DNA of 64,000 nucleotides from a virus. Shown here piece by piece: positions 8,293-16,310 of this stretch; the first letter of the stretch is position 1; the number at the start of each line of letters is the position of its first letter. The translations under genes and the position numbers were made by a program. The stretch spans positions 35,883-99,882 of the IMG/VR virus record IMGVR_UViG_3300030419_003648, one strand, 5' to 3'. Under the pieces are notes generated by a model, which was given only the letters and a program-made list of their open reading frames with translations, was not told the DNA's origin and did not search any database.

Positions 8293-10211
8293 ATTGGACA
8301 CCTTTACACCTGCATAGCCATTACAGCCTCCTAGACGGCCTCTCAAAGCCTTCTCAGATAGCTTCTCGGTGTGCGAACCTTGGTTTTGAATCTTGCGCTC
8401 TAACGGATCACGGGACGATCTCTGGCGCTGTCGCATTTTCTAAAGCAATGAGGCAAAAGAATATCAAGCCAATACTCGGTTGTGAGTTCTACCTAAGCCA
8501 GCAAGATTGCACGGTTAAGTCCGAAGAAAATAGAAAACTGAGTCATCTCTGTGTCATTGCAAAGAATAAGAAAGGTTGGGGTCAGCTTATACAGGCGACT
8601 TCAAGAAGTAACGATGAAGAAAATTTCTATTATAAGCCTCGTCTTGATCTTGATACTCTAGGTCAATACGCAGATGGAAACTTGATAGCTTTTAGCGGAC
8701 ATCTTGGAAGTGATTTAGCAAATGTGATTTTCACTGATATTAAATCTGGTTATCAGGCTACAACTTTAGATGAGTTCAAAAGGTATACTCATGCTGACTG
8801 GCCTGAGAGAGTTTCCAAGTTAGCTCATAGGTATCGAGATATATTTGGTAAAGATAATTTCTTCCTTGAAGTGCAATCAATAGACCAAGAGAATTCCATT
8901 GCAGCTAAGATGGTCGCTGAAGGAATGAGATATGTAGCGAATAAATACGACTTCAGAACTGTAGCTACAGCTGACTCTCACTACCCTGAACAAAAAGATG
9001 CAGGAGATCAACTTCTACTTCTCTGCTCAGCGATGAGAACAACCCTTAGAGGTGTGAAAAAGAAAATCCAAGCCAATGAAGATGTGGCATTTTCTGGCTT
9101 TATGAAGTCAACAAATTTTCATATTCCAACATTAGAAGAAATACAATCAGTCAATTCGTCAAAAGAGATTGATACTTCTATGGAAATAGCGAGTATGTGC
9201 GAAGACTACGACATACTCGGCCAACCTATGCTCCCAGAATTTGAATGTCCTGAAAATAAATCAGAAGAAGCGCATCTAAGACAGTTGTGCCGTGATGGTT
9301 GGCGCGATAAGCTGTCTGGAATTTTGACAAAAGATCAAAAGAACGAATACACCGAAAGAATTAAAAAAGAACTTGATGTCATAAGCAGTGCTAAACTGTC
9401 TGGCTACTTCCTTATTGTCAGAGATATAGTTAACAGTGTCAGGTCTAGAAATCATATACCCGGTCCGGGAAGAGGTTCTGCTGCTGGATGCTTAGTTTCT
9501 TATCTGATTGGGATTACACAATTAGACCCTATCAGATACGGTTTAATCTTTGAACGCTTTTATAACGCAGGAAGAAATACAGGTGGGCATGTATCGCTTC
9601 CAGATATTGATATTGACGTTCCAGCTACTAAACGAGACGAAACTATAGACTATATCAGAAGTAAATATGGTAATGATCGTGTTGGTCAAATGGTCACGTT
9701 TGGAAGGCTTCAAGGTAGAAGCGCGTTAAAAGAAGTTCTTAGAATGAATGACGCTTGTAGTTATGACGAAATGAACGCTATCACTAAAAGCCTTCCTCAC
9801 GAACACGAAGTGTCTGATCAATTAGCTGAAATGGACGAACCGTCTGTAATTCAATGGACGTTAATGAATCAGCCGGATTCACTGAAAGATTATTGCCGAT
9901 TAAATGACGATGGTAATCTTGAAGGCGACTACGCCAAATTATTTGCGCAGGCCATGCGTATAGAAGGCACATTTAAATCACAAGGAAAACACGCCGCTGG
10001 AGTCGTGATCTCTTCCCATAAACTAGATGAAGTTTGTCCAATGGTTAGAGATAAGAAAGGCGCTGAGAAGATAGCAGGGCTTGAAATGAACGACCTAGAA
10101 GCAATGGGACATGTAAAGTTTGACATTTTAGGAATTTCCCTAATGGACAAAATCATGGGGATCAGAGATAAATTGGAGGAGGACGATGACCAAGAAAACT
10201 TGGAAAGATAA
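8289..10211 (+). CDS. DNA polymerase III alpha subunit, N-terminal half (split gene)
   Basis: The first half of a bacterial-type replicative polymerase (DnaE family), 640 aa. The PHP domain opens with HLHSHYSLLDG (His7, His9, His11). The palm has PGPGRGSAAG at 391-400 and PDIDID with Asp439 and Asp441, matching E. coli D401 and D403. The third catalytic Asp is Asp612 in HVKFDILG, matching D555. The protein then stops about 28 residues later, before the fingers. The rest of the polymerase is the separate gene at 11065-12657, after a 72-aa gene and an exonuclease gene. All three catalytic Asp are therefore on this half, but it should need the other half to bind template and nucleotide. Start ATG overlaps the upstream stop. 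Confidence 0.9.
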   Translation: MNWTPLHLHSHYSLLDGLSKPSQIASRCANLGFESCALTDHGTISGAVAFSKAMRQKNIKPILGCEFYLSQQDCTVKSEENRKLSHLCVIAKNKKGWGQLIQATSRSNDEENFYYKPRLDLDTLGQYADGNLIAFSGHLGSDLANVIFTDIKSGYQATTLDEFKRYTHADWPERVSKLAHRYRDIFGKDNFFLEVQSIDQENSIAAKMVAEGMRYVANKYDFRTVATADSHYPEQKDAGDQLLLLCSAMRTTLRGVKKKIQANEDVAFSGFMKSTNFHIPTLEEIQSVNSSKEIDTSMEIASMCEDYDILGQPMLPEFECPENKSEEAHLRQLCRDGWRDKLSGILTKDQKNEYTERIKKELDVISSAKLSGYFLIVRDIVNSVRSRNHIPGPGRGSAAGCLVSYLIGITQLDPIRYGLIFERFYNAGRNTGGHVSLPDIDIDVPATKRDETIDYIRSKYGNDRVGQMVTFGRLQGRSALKEVLRMNDACSYDEMNAITKSLPHEHEVSDQLAEMDEPSVIQWTLMNQPDSLKDYCRLNDDGNLEGDYAKLFAQAMRIEGTFKSQGKHAAGVVISSHKLDEVCPMVRDKKGAEKIAGLEMNDLEAMGHVKFDILGISLMDKIMGIRDKLEEDDDQENLER

Positions 10212-10404
10212 AATTCGGGACAAAATTCAAAACGGAAGATACGAAGAATACAAAGGTCTTTCCATTTGCAAAATAAACGATTTCTACCAACCAATGAACC
10301 GGAAGGTAAGATACCAAGTCCACTCGTATCGTTTCAGCGGACTTTTTGAAGATATTGAAGAAGCATTGGATAAATTTTTTGAGATTAAGAGGAAAATAAG
10401 ATGA
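10186..10404 (+). CDS. Small basic protein, possible AP2-like DNA-binding fold
   Basis: A 72-residue basic protein between the two halves of the polymerase. After a Lys-rich leader it shows three short strands (GLSICKI, VRYQVHSY, RFSGLFE) and one helix (DIEEALDKFFEIKRKIR). This three-strand-plus-helix plan resembles small AP2/integrase-N-terminal DNA-binding domains and the 49-aa protein at 20047; the likeness is by eye only. ATG 10186 is preceded by GGAGGAGG at 10175-10182, one of the strongest ribosome-binding sites in the window, embedded in the end of the polymerase half. It ends in an ATGA overlap with the exonuclease. Confidence 0.6.
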   Translation: MTKKTWKDKIRDKIQNGRYEEYKGLSICKINDFYQPMNRKVRYQVHSYRFSGLFEDIEEALDKFFEIKRKIR

Positions 10405-11081
10405 ATTACAAAGACATTATTGTTTTTGACTTTGAAACAGGTTCTAGGAATCCGCACAAAACACAACCAGTCCAGATCGCAGCTGTAGCGATTCACGGAA
10501 GAAAGCTGACCATTCAGCCTGACGGAGAGTTTAACAGTCTTATCAGGCCAGTGCTGGACGATGAAGAGGCCATAAAGCTAGGATTAGACCCTATTGAAGA
10601 CGAAGCCTTAGCTGTGAATGGAAAGACCAGAGAAGAGCTTGCCAAAGCTCCTCAACCAAAAGTGGTTTGGGATAAGTTTGCAAATTTTGTAAACAGGTAC
10701 AATTTCAAAAAAACACCTTATTATGCCCCAATCGCTGCTGGATACAACATAATCGGCTTCGATCTGCCGATAGTACAAAGGATGTGTGAAAAATATGGGC
10801 CAGTTGACAAGAAAACTGGTCAGCAAACACTCTTCAATAAAATTCACAAAGTTGATATGCTTGATATTGTCTGGATGTGGATGGAGAATAATGCCGATGT
10901 TAAATCTCTGAGCATGGATTCAATGCGTGATTTACTAGGTATGTCTAAAGAAAATGCGCATGACGCTTTGCAGGACGTTAAGGATACAGCTTTGATGATG
11001 ATATCCTTCATGAAATTCCACCGAAAAATTGCACCAAAAGTAAAATTTGAGAAAGCCTTTGCAGATGGCCGAGACTTTTAA
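10401..11081 (+). CDS. DnaQ-like 3'-5' exonuclease (proofreading), nested in the split polymerase
   Basis: A 226-residue DEDDh exonuclease. Exo I is IIVFDFETGS with Asp10 and Glu12; Exo II is YNIIGFDLPIV with Asp121; Exo III is AHDALQDVKDT with His187 and Asp192. This is the fold of the E. coli epsilon subunit and of T7/T4-type proofreading domains, so the product most likely removes mismatched nucleotides for the phage polymerase. The gene lies exactly between the two polymerase halves, starting in an ATGA overlap with the 72-aa gene and overlapping the second half by 17 bases. Co-translation would favour assembly of the three polypeptides. A DEDDh RNase such as RNase T is an alternative. 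Confidence 0.85.
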   Translation: MNYKDIIVFDFETGSRNPHKTQPVQIAAVAIHGRKLTIQPDGEFNSLIRPVLDDEEAIKLGLDPIEDEALAVNGKTREELAKAPQPKVVWDKFANFVNRYNFKKTPYYAPIAAGYNIIGFDLPIVQRMCEKYGPVDKKTGQQTLFNKIHKVDMLDIVWMWMENNADVKSLSMDSMRDLLGMSKENAHDALQDVKDTALMMISFMKFHRKIAPKVKFEKAFADGRDF

Positions 11082-12657
11082 TTTAATTGAAGATGATAGC
11101 TTTGCCGACGAAGCTACTTGGGACTTAATATGCTCAGGAAAGACTAAAGGTGTTTTCCAACTAGAAAGCAACTTGGGTAAGTCTTGGGCAAAAAGAGTCA
11201 AACCAAGAAACATTGAAGAACTAGCAGCCCTGCTGTCAATAATAAGACCCGGAACATTGAAGGCTATACAAGATGGCAAATCAATGACCCAAAGGTTTGT
11301 TGATAGGAAAAATGGGTCTGAAAAGATTACTTACCCACACCCATCTTTAGAGCCTATACTCAAAACAACCCAAGGGGTTCTTGTGTATCAAGAGCAGTCT
11401 ATGCAGATTGCTCAAATGCTTGCTGGTTTTGATCTTCAAGAGGCAGATAACCTTCGTAAAGCAATCGGTAAGAAAAAAGCCGATCTAATGGCGAAAGTCA
11501 AAAAGGCATTTCTAGCTGGAGCTATTAAAGAGGGGATTGTTGATAAGGACACCGCTGAGGAAATCTTCAGTTGGATTGAGAAGTCCAGTCGTTACGCATT
11601 TAATAAGTCTCATGCGGTTTCGTATGCAGTATGTGCTTATTGGAGCGCTTTTTGTAAAGCTCATCACCAACTAGAATTTTACTGCAATTATTTGATCTAC
11701 TCTTCAGGCAAGCCAGACCCTCATCAAGAAGTCAGAGAGCTTGTCAACGATGCAAAGAATAATGAAATCTATATCAGCCCTCCATCAATAAAGAGCTTAA
11801 ATGTTCAGACTGACATAATTGATGGCCGTATACATTTCGGCATGTCTAATGTTAAGTCTATTGGCGTAAAGCATATAGAAAAATTCAAATCAATAATTAA
11901 AGAAGTAGAAGAGCAGATAAACAAACCATTCATTGAATGGTCTTGGTATGATTTTTTGGTCTTGGCTTCGCAAAAGGTCAATAGGCCGGTGGTGATCGCT
12001 TTATGTTCGATTGGATTCTTTTCGCATTTGCCAGAGACCAGAACGGAAATGTTAGATAGGTTCCACACTTGGGGTCAACTTACTAAAAAGGAACAAGAGT
12101 GGGCGGTCGAAAACCATTCCAAATTTACCTGCATTGAAAAGATATTGAGCAAAATGGTTCCTGTCAAGAAAGAGGGCGGAGCTACATTCAATAAAAAGCG
12201 CTCTGACATGCTGCGCGACCTTTTGAACGAAATGCAGAATCCATCAAGTCCAATGTCTGACTCTAGACGGTGGGTTATACAAGAAGAAGAAAGGTACTTA
12301 GGGGTAGCTTTAACATACTCTAGAATTGAAGCCTGCAACACGAACCTAGCAAATACCACGATCAAAGAGTTTTTAGATGGTAAGCGAGGCGACATTAAAA
12401 TGGCTGTTACCATTTCCGATGTCAAAAAATGGGTAACTAAAAACGGTAAGATGAAAGGTTCTGAAATGGCATTTCTTTGTGTAGAAGATACCACTGGAAC
12501 TTTAGACACGGTAACAGTGTTTTCTGACCAGTGGCAAGAGAACAAAGGTATACTGTATACTGGTAACAATGTTATAATTTCTGGCACATCATCGAAAGAC
12601 AAAAGACGACAAATTGACGATGGTTTCATTGTCAACAGCGTTATAGAATTAAGTTGA
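11065..12657 (+). CDS. DNA polymerase III alpha subunit, C-terminal half (split gene)
   Basis: The second half of the DnaE-family polymerase, 530 aa from ATG 11065; an upstream in-frame TTG at 11047 would add six residues. It opens where E. coli DnaE reads PLDIAAIPLDD and soon reaches GVFQLES, YQEQSMQIAQMLAGF, RKAIGKKK and YAFNKSH, the fingers and nucleotide-binding motifs. Further on is a helix-hairpin-like region (VKSIGVKHIEKF) and a C-terminal OB-fold segment. The beta-clamp motif is not obvious. The two halves together total 1170 residues, close to intact DnaE (1160), and no conserved block seems lost at the join. No intein motifs are visible. The gene's stop lies inside the -35 box of the ssb promoter. 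Confidence 0.9.
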   Translation: MAETFNLIEDDSFADEATWDLICSGKTKGVFQLESNLGKSWAKRVKPRNIEELAALLSIIRPGTLKAIQDGKSMTQRFVDRKNGSEKITYPHPSLEPILKTTQGVLVYQEQSMQIAQMLAGFDLQEADNLRKAIGKKKADLMAKVKKAFLAGAIKEGIVDKDTAEEIFSWIEKSSRYAFNKSHAVSYAVCAYWSAFCKAHHQLEFYCNYLIYSSGKPDPHQEVRELVNDAKNNEIYISPPSIKSLNVQTDIIDGRIHFGMSNVKSIGVKHIEKFKSIIKEVEEQINKPFIEWSWYDFLVLASQKVNRPVVIALCSIGFFSHLPETRTEMLDRFHTWGQLTKKEQEWAVENHSKFTCIEKILSKMVPVKKEGGATFNKKRSDMLRDLLNEMQNPSSPMSDSRRWVIQEEERYLGVALTYSRIEACNTNLANTTIKEFLDGKRGDIKMAVTISDVKKWVTKNGKMKGSEMAFLCVEDTTGTLDTVTVFSDQWQENKGILYTGNNVIISGTSSKDKRRQIDDGFIVNSVIELS

Positions 12658-12682
12658 CGAAAATCAAAAAGAACAGTATGAT
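12654..12682 (+). promoter_or_regulatory. Sigma70-type promoter for ssb and downstream genes
   Basis: TTGACG (12654-12659) and TATGAT (12677-12682) are separated by 17 bases, an almost consensus host sigma70 promoter. The -35 box contains the stop codon of the polymerase C-terminal half, and the 57-base gap before ssb is the largest gap on the plus strand upstream of the terminator. Transcription would start near 12689 and read ssb, the sigma factor and probably the sugar locus. A GAGGGAAAG ribosome-binding site precedes the ssb ATG at 12715. Confidence 0.7.
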
Positions 12683-12714
12683 ATTTGTATCGTATTGCAA
12701 TTTAGAGGGAAAGT

Positions 12715-13071
12715 ATGAATACAATTTCTAATTATTGCCGCTTTATAGGACGGTTAGTTCAAGATCCAAAGACTGTAAAATTTGAAAATACGGAGCTTTG
12801 CACTTTTACGCTAGCTGTCACTGAGTACAGAAGAGAAAAAGATGGCAACAAAAAAAAGAATGTCAATTTTTTTGACTTTGAAGCATGGGACTCTGGCGGT
12901 TCAACTATTCAAAAACACTGTAGTAAAGGCGACATAATTGATTTGGTGGCATCTGCCAGAAACAATTCTTGGACAGATAAGGATGGTAAGAAAAGATTCT
13001 CAACAAAGTTCAGAGTCAAAGAATTCAAACTCTTTGGAAATCAGCAAAAGCAAAAAACTGAAAAAAGCTGA
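12715..13071 (+). CDS. ssb: Single-stranded DNA-binding protein
   Basis: A 118-residue OB-fold protein of the bacterial SSB family: NYCRFIGRLVQDPKTV, ELCTFTLAVTEYRREKDG, NFFDFEAWDSGG and DIIDLVASARNNSWTDKDGK appear in the family order. It coats exposed single strands at the replication fork and during recombination. It lacks the long linker and acidic DDDIPF-type tail of bacterial SSBs and ends instead in a basic QKQKTEKS, so it may not recruit partners through the classic tail. It has its own promoter and a good ribosome-binding site, fitting the high amounts needed. The sigma factor gene overlaps its end. Confidence 0.88.
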   Translation: MNTISNYCRFIGRLVQDPKTVKFENTELCTFTLAVTEYRREKDGNKKKNVNFFDFEAWDSGGSTIQKHCSKGDIIDLVASARNNSWTDKDGKKRFSTKFRVKEFKLFGNQQKQKTEKS

Positions 13072-13561
13072 AAAAGAAAAACTGAAAACACAAAAAGAGC
13101 TTGAAGAAGAACTAGTTCATGAACACTATGGGTTAGTTGTGTCTCAGGCTCTTTCTTTTTTCTATAGCTCATACTTTGATGACTATATTCAAGCCGGTCT
13201 AATAGGACTACTCAAGGCTATAAGAAACTACAATAGCGACAAATCAAAGTTCAGCACCTTTGCAACAGTTTGCATACGCAACGAAATGGTGACTTTTGAT
13301 AGAAAAATAAAGAAGAAAAGCTTCAGCAACATAGTCTTTGACACAGAGAACATTGAAATCTTTGTGAAAGATAAAAACAAAGAACCTTTACCAAAAGACT
13401 GGCTTCCTAATTCACTTACAGAAGAAGACAGGTTTATAATAGAATTAAAACTACAAAATTATACTAACAAAGAAATATGTAGTTTTTTGAGCTGCTCAAA
13501 GTATGTACTTTCTAACAAGATAAAAAATATTTCAGCAAAAGTAAAAGAGCATAACAAATGA
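13034..13561 (+). CDS. Phage RNA polymerase sigma factor (sigma70-like, regions 2 and 4)
   Basis: A 175-residue protein resembling small alternative or phage sigma factors. Region 2 is visible as VVSQALSFFYSSYFDDYIQ and AGLIGLLKAIRNYNSDKS, followed by FSTFATVCIRNEMV, the pattern that contacts core polymerase and the -10 element. A C-terminal helix-turn-helix (DRFIIELKLQNYTNKEICSFL) fits region 4. It could redirect host RNA polymerase to late phage promoters such as those for the minus-strand virion genes. The start is uncertain: I prefer TTG 13034, but ATG 12983 and TTG 12938, both inside ssb, are in frame. The stop overlaps the next ATG (ATGA). Confidence 0.72.
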   Translation: MEISKSKKLKKAEKEKLKTQKELEEELVHEHYGLVVSQALSFFYSSYFDDYIQAGLIGLLKAIRNYNSDKSKFSTFATVCIRNEMVTFDRKIKKKSFSNIVFDTENIEIFVKDKNKEPLPKDWLPNSLTEEDRFIIELKLQNYTNKEICSFLSCSKYVLSNKIKNISAKVKEHNK

Positions 13562-15192
13562 GAAAGAAGAGAATACTTTTTTGCGGAGAGGCTACATATC
13601 TAAACACTGGATATGCTACCTATGGTAGAGAAGTTCTCAAGAGGCTTCACTCTACTGGCAAGTATGAGATAGCAGAATTTGCTAGTTACGGCTCAGAAAA
13701 AGATCCTAGATGCTCTACCATTCCGTGGACTTTCTATGGCAACATGCCAGACCCTAACGACAAGGCTCAAATGCAAGAGTATGAGTCTATACCAACAAAT
13801 CAATTTGGTGAGTGGAGATTTGAAGCTGTCTTGTTAGATTTTCTTCCTGATATTGTTTTTGATATCAGGGACTTTTGGATGTTCGACTACCAAAATAGAT
13901 CTCCATTTAGAAATTATTTTAATTGGACTATTATGCCAACTGTTGATGCGGCTCCACAAAATGAGCAATGGTTGGACACTTTTATAAGTGCCGATGCTGT
14001 ATTCAATTATTCAGATTGGGGTTGGGACGTAATAAACAAAGAGTCTAATGGAAAAATAAACTGCTTAGGATCAGCACCTCCTTCTGCCGACTCTGCTTAT
14101 CAACCAGTAGAAGACAAAGCCGAACACAAAGAATCTATGGGGTTCACAAAAGATACCAAGATAATTGGTACTGTGATGAGAAACCAAAGAAGAAAGCTGT
14201 TTCCAGACTTGTTTGAAGCGTTTAGAAAATTTCTAGACAATTCTGGAAGAACAGATGTCTTGCTTTATTGTCATACAAGCTATCCTGATTTGGGATGGGA
14301 TATACCAAAACTGCTTTTGAAATATAAGCTTTCGTCAAAAGTTTTATTCACTTACGTTTGCAACAACTGTGGACATACTTTTCCGTCATTCTTTTCAGAC
14401 GCAAGAAGAAAATGCCCAAAATGTGGACAATTTGCAGCTGGCCTTTCAAGCGTACAAAAGGGAGCGTCTTACGAATATTTATCAAGCATAATGAATTTAT
14501 TTGACTTGTACGTTCAATATGCAAACAGTGAAGGGTTCGGTCTTCCTCAAGTCGAAGCTGCGGCTTGTGGAGTTCCCGTAATGAGCGTTGACTACTCAGC
14601 CATGAGCAGCGTTGTAAGAAAGTTAGATGGCTTTCCAGTAAAACCTAAAGCCCTGTACAACGAAGTTGAAACTGGTTGCAATAGAGCCGTTCCAGATAAT
14701 GACCATGCAGCTGAACAAATGCAAAAGTTCTTCGATATGACGGATGCAGAGCAGCAAACATTGTCAAAAAATACTAGATTGAACTTTGAAAAATATTACC
14801 AGTGGGACAAGACTGCTAAAAAATGGGAAGACTATTTTGATTCAGTAGAAATCAGACCTATTGAACAAACATGGAAATCTCCCCCAAGAATACACCAACC
14901 CTCAAACACAATACCTCAAAACCTTTCACCAGCACAATTTGCTAAGTGGCTTATAACAGATGTCTTAGGCGAGCCAGAAAGATTGAATACATATTTTGAG
15001 TCTAGGCTGTTAAGAGACTTAAATTATGGAATGTACATTCAGGGTACAGGAGAAATGTATTTGAATGAGGATTCTTATAAGTTCATAAAGCCCGTATATG
15101 AAAAGTTTGAAAAGCAAGAAGCTTACAACATGATGGTAGGATTATGCAACCGACGCAATCAATGGGAAGCAGCTAGGAGTAAACTTCAATGA
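13558..15192 (+). CDS. GT-B glycosyltransferase with inserted zinc ribbon
   Basis: A 544-residue family-4-like glycosyltransferase: N-terminal Rossmann domain beginning RILFCGEATYLNTGYA, and the C-terminal donor-binding motif NSEGFGLPQVEAAACGVPV with the E-x7-E pair starting at Glu325. Between strands of the C-terminal domain lies a zinc ribbon with CNNC (268, 271) and CPKC (286, 289), unusual for this enzyme class. A further 130 residues follow the GT fold and may bind a partner. It opens the sugar locus, starting in an ATGA overlap with the sigma gene and ending in another with the next glycosyltransferase. Donor and acceptor are unknown. Confidence 0.82.
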   Translation: MRKKRILFCGEATYLNTGYATYGREVLKRLHSTGKYEIAEFASYGSEKDPRCSTIPWTFYGNMPDPNDKAQMQEYESIPTNQFGEWRFEAVLLDFLPDIVFDIRDFWMFDYQNRSPFRNYFNWTIMPTVDAAPQNEQWLDTFISADAVFNYSDWGWDVINKESNGKINCLGSAPPSADSAYQPVEDKAEHKESMGFTKDTKIIGTVMRNQRRKLFPDLFEAFRKFLDNSGRTDVLLYCHTSYPDLGWDIPKLLLKYKLSSKVLFTYVCNNCGHTFPSFFSDARRKCPKCGQFAAGLSSVQKGASYEYLSSIMNLFDLYVQYANSEGFGLPQVEAAACGVPVMSVDYSAMSSVVRKLDGFPVKPKALYNEVETGCNRAVPDNDHAAEQMQKFFDMTDAEQQTLSKNTRLNFEKYYQWDKTAKKWEDYFDSVEIRPIEQTWKSPPRIHQPSNTIPQNLSPAQFAKWLITDVLGEPERLNTYFESRLLRDLNYGMYIQGTGEMYLNEDSYKFIKPVYEKFEKQEAYNMMVGLCNRRNQWEAARSKLQ

Positions 15193-16310
15193 AAGTCTTA
15201 TACATAGGCTGTTACAGAGATGGTACTGGTTGGGGTCAAGCGGCTACTGACTACATATTGTCATTAGATAGTATTGGCGTACAAGTAGTACCTCGTCCAG
15301 TAAAATTGAATTCTAATCTAATTGAACTTCACCCTAGAATAGCTCAGCTCGAAAATAGAGATTCTAGTGGTTGTGATATTTGCATTCAGCATGTTCTTCC
15401 TCATATGATGGATCATAATCCTAGATTCAAAAAGAACATAGCTTTATACGCTACAGAAACAAGCAACTTCAAAAGATCTGGCTGGTCTAGAAGAATCAAT
15501 TTCATGGATGAGGCTTGGGTTATCAACAACCAAATGGTTGAAGCCTCAAGAAACAGCGGAGTAGAAATACCCATAAAGGTTGTCCCGCACGCAACTAACT
15601 TTGGAAAATTTGATACTAATTACAACAAAATAGAATTTCTAGACAACGACACTTTCAAATTTTATTTTATTGGTGAGCTAAACGAAAGAAAAAACCTAAG
15701 AGCATTTTTGAAAGCTTTTCACTCTGAGTTTAGAAAATCTGACAATGTTTCAATAGTCATCAAAACAAGCAAGCACGGAGTATCACCAGAACAGTGCGCG
15801 TCTGAAGTTAGAGACATATGCAACGAAGTTAAGGTTGGTTTAAAACTATACCCTAATCTTAACGATTACAAAGAAGATTTAATAATCACAGACAGACTAA
15901 GCGAAGTAGACATGATGAGGCTTCATGCAAGTTGTGACTGTTTTGTGATGCCAAGTTACGGAGAGGCTTGGTCTATACCTTGTTTTGACGCTATGGGATT
16001 TGGAAAAACCCCAATATGCACAAACATTGGAGGTATGTCTGATTTTATTGGTAACGCAGGATTTCTAATAGAAGGAAGACAAGAGCCTGTTTATGGCATG
16101 TTAAATACGTTTCCATACTTATTTACGGCAGAAGAAGAATGGTGTTCTATAGACATCAGTGAATTAAAGAAAGTCATGCGGCATGTGTACGAGAATAGAG
16201 AATCTCTAGAGGAGATGCGAAACTTGGGAGCTAAAAACGCTTATGACTATTCATACCCTAAGATTGGAGCATTGATGAAGAAGTTAATAGAGGAGAGCAA
16301 TGATGATTAG
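15189..16310 (+). CDS. GT-B glycosyltransferase (family 4-like)
   Basis: A 373-residue retaining-type glycosyltransferase. The N-terminal domain begins KVLYIGCYRDGTGWG; the donor domain shows FYFIGELNERKNLRAFLKAF and PSYGEAWSIPCFDAMGFG with Glu259, then TNIGGMSDFIG. These are the hallmarks of family 4 enzymes, which move a sugar from a nucleotide donor to a growing glycan in the cytoplasm. It overlaps both neighbours by a few bases, so three glycosyltransferases in a row (13558, 15189, 16303) are translated together and may act in sequence. Confidence 0.85.
   Translation: MKVLYIGCYRDGTGWGQAATDYILSLDSIGVQVVPRPVKLNSNLIELHPRIAQLENRDSSGCDICIQHVLPHMMDHNPRFKKNIALYATETSNFKRSGWSRRINFMDEAWVINNQMVEASRNSGVEIPIKVVPHATNFGKFDTNYNKIEFLDNDTFKFYFIGELNERKNLRAFLKAFHSEFRKSDNVSIVIKTSKHGVSPEQCASEVRDICNEVKVGLKLYPNLNDYKEDLIITDRLSEVDMMRLHASCDCFVMPSYGEAWSIPCFDAMGFGKTPICTNIGGMSDFIGNAGFLIEGRQEPVYGMLNTFPYLFTAEEEWCSIDISELKKVMRHVYENRESLEEMRNLGAKNAYDYSYPKIGALMKKLIEESNDD

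Noticed and set aside
12075-12635. 186-aa minus-strand frame inside the polymerase C half
   Set aside because: It is antisense to a conserved gene and has no family signature.
8289-12657. Split intein between the two polymerase halves, as in cyanobacterial DnaE
   Set aside because: No intein motifs (Cys at the N-splice, HN-Cys/Ser at the C-splice) are seen at either end, and the split lies near the Asp612 strand, not at the FNKSH site used by cyanobacterial inteins.
8289-12657. Polymerase pseudogene caused by a frameshift
   Set aside because: The two parts are separated by 850 bases holding two intact genes, and conserved blocks are complete on both sides of the join.
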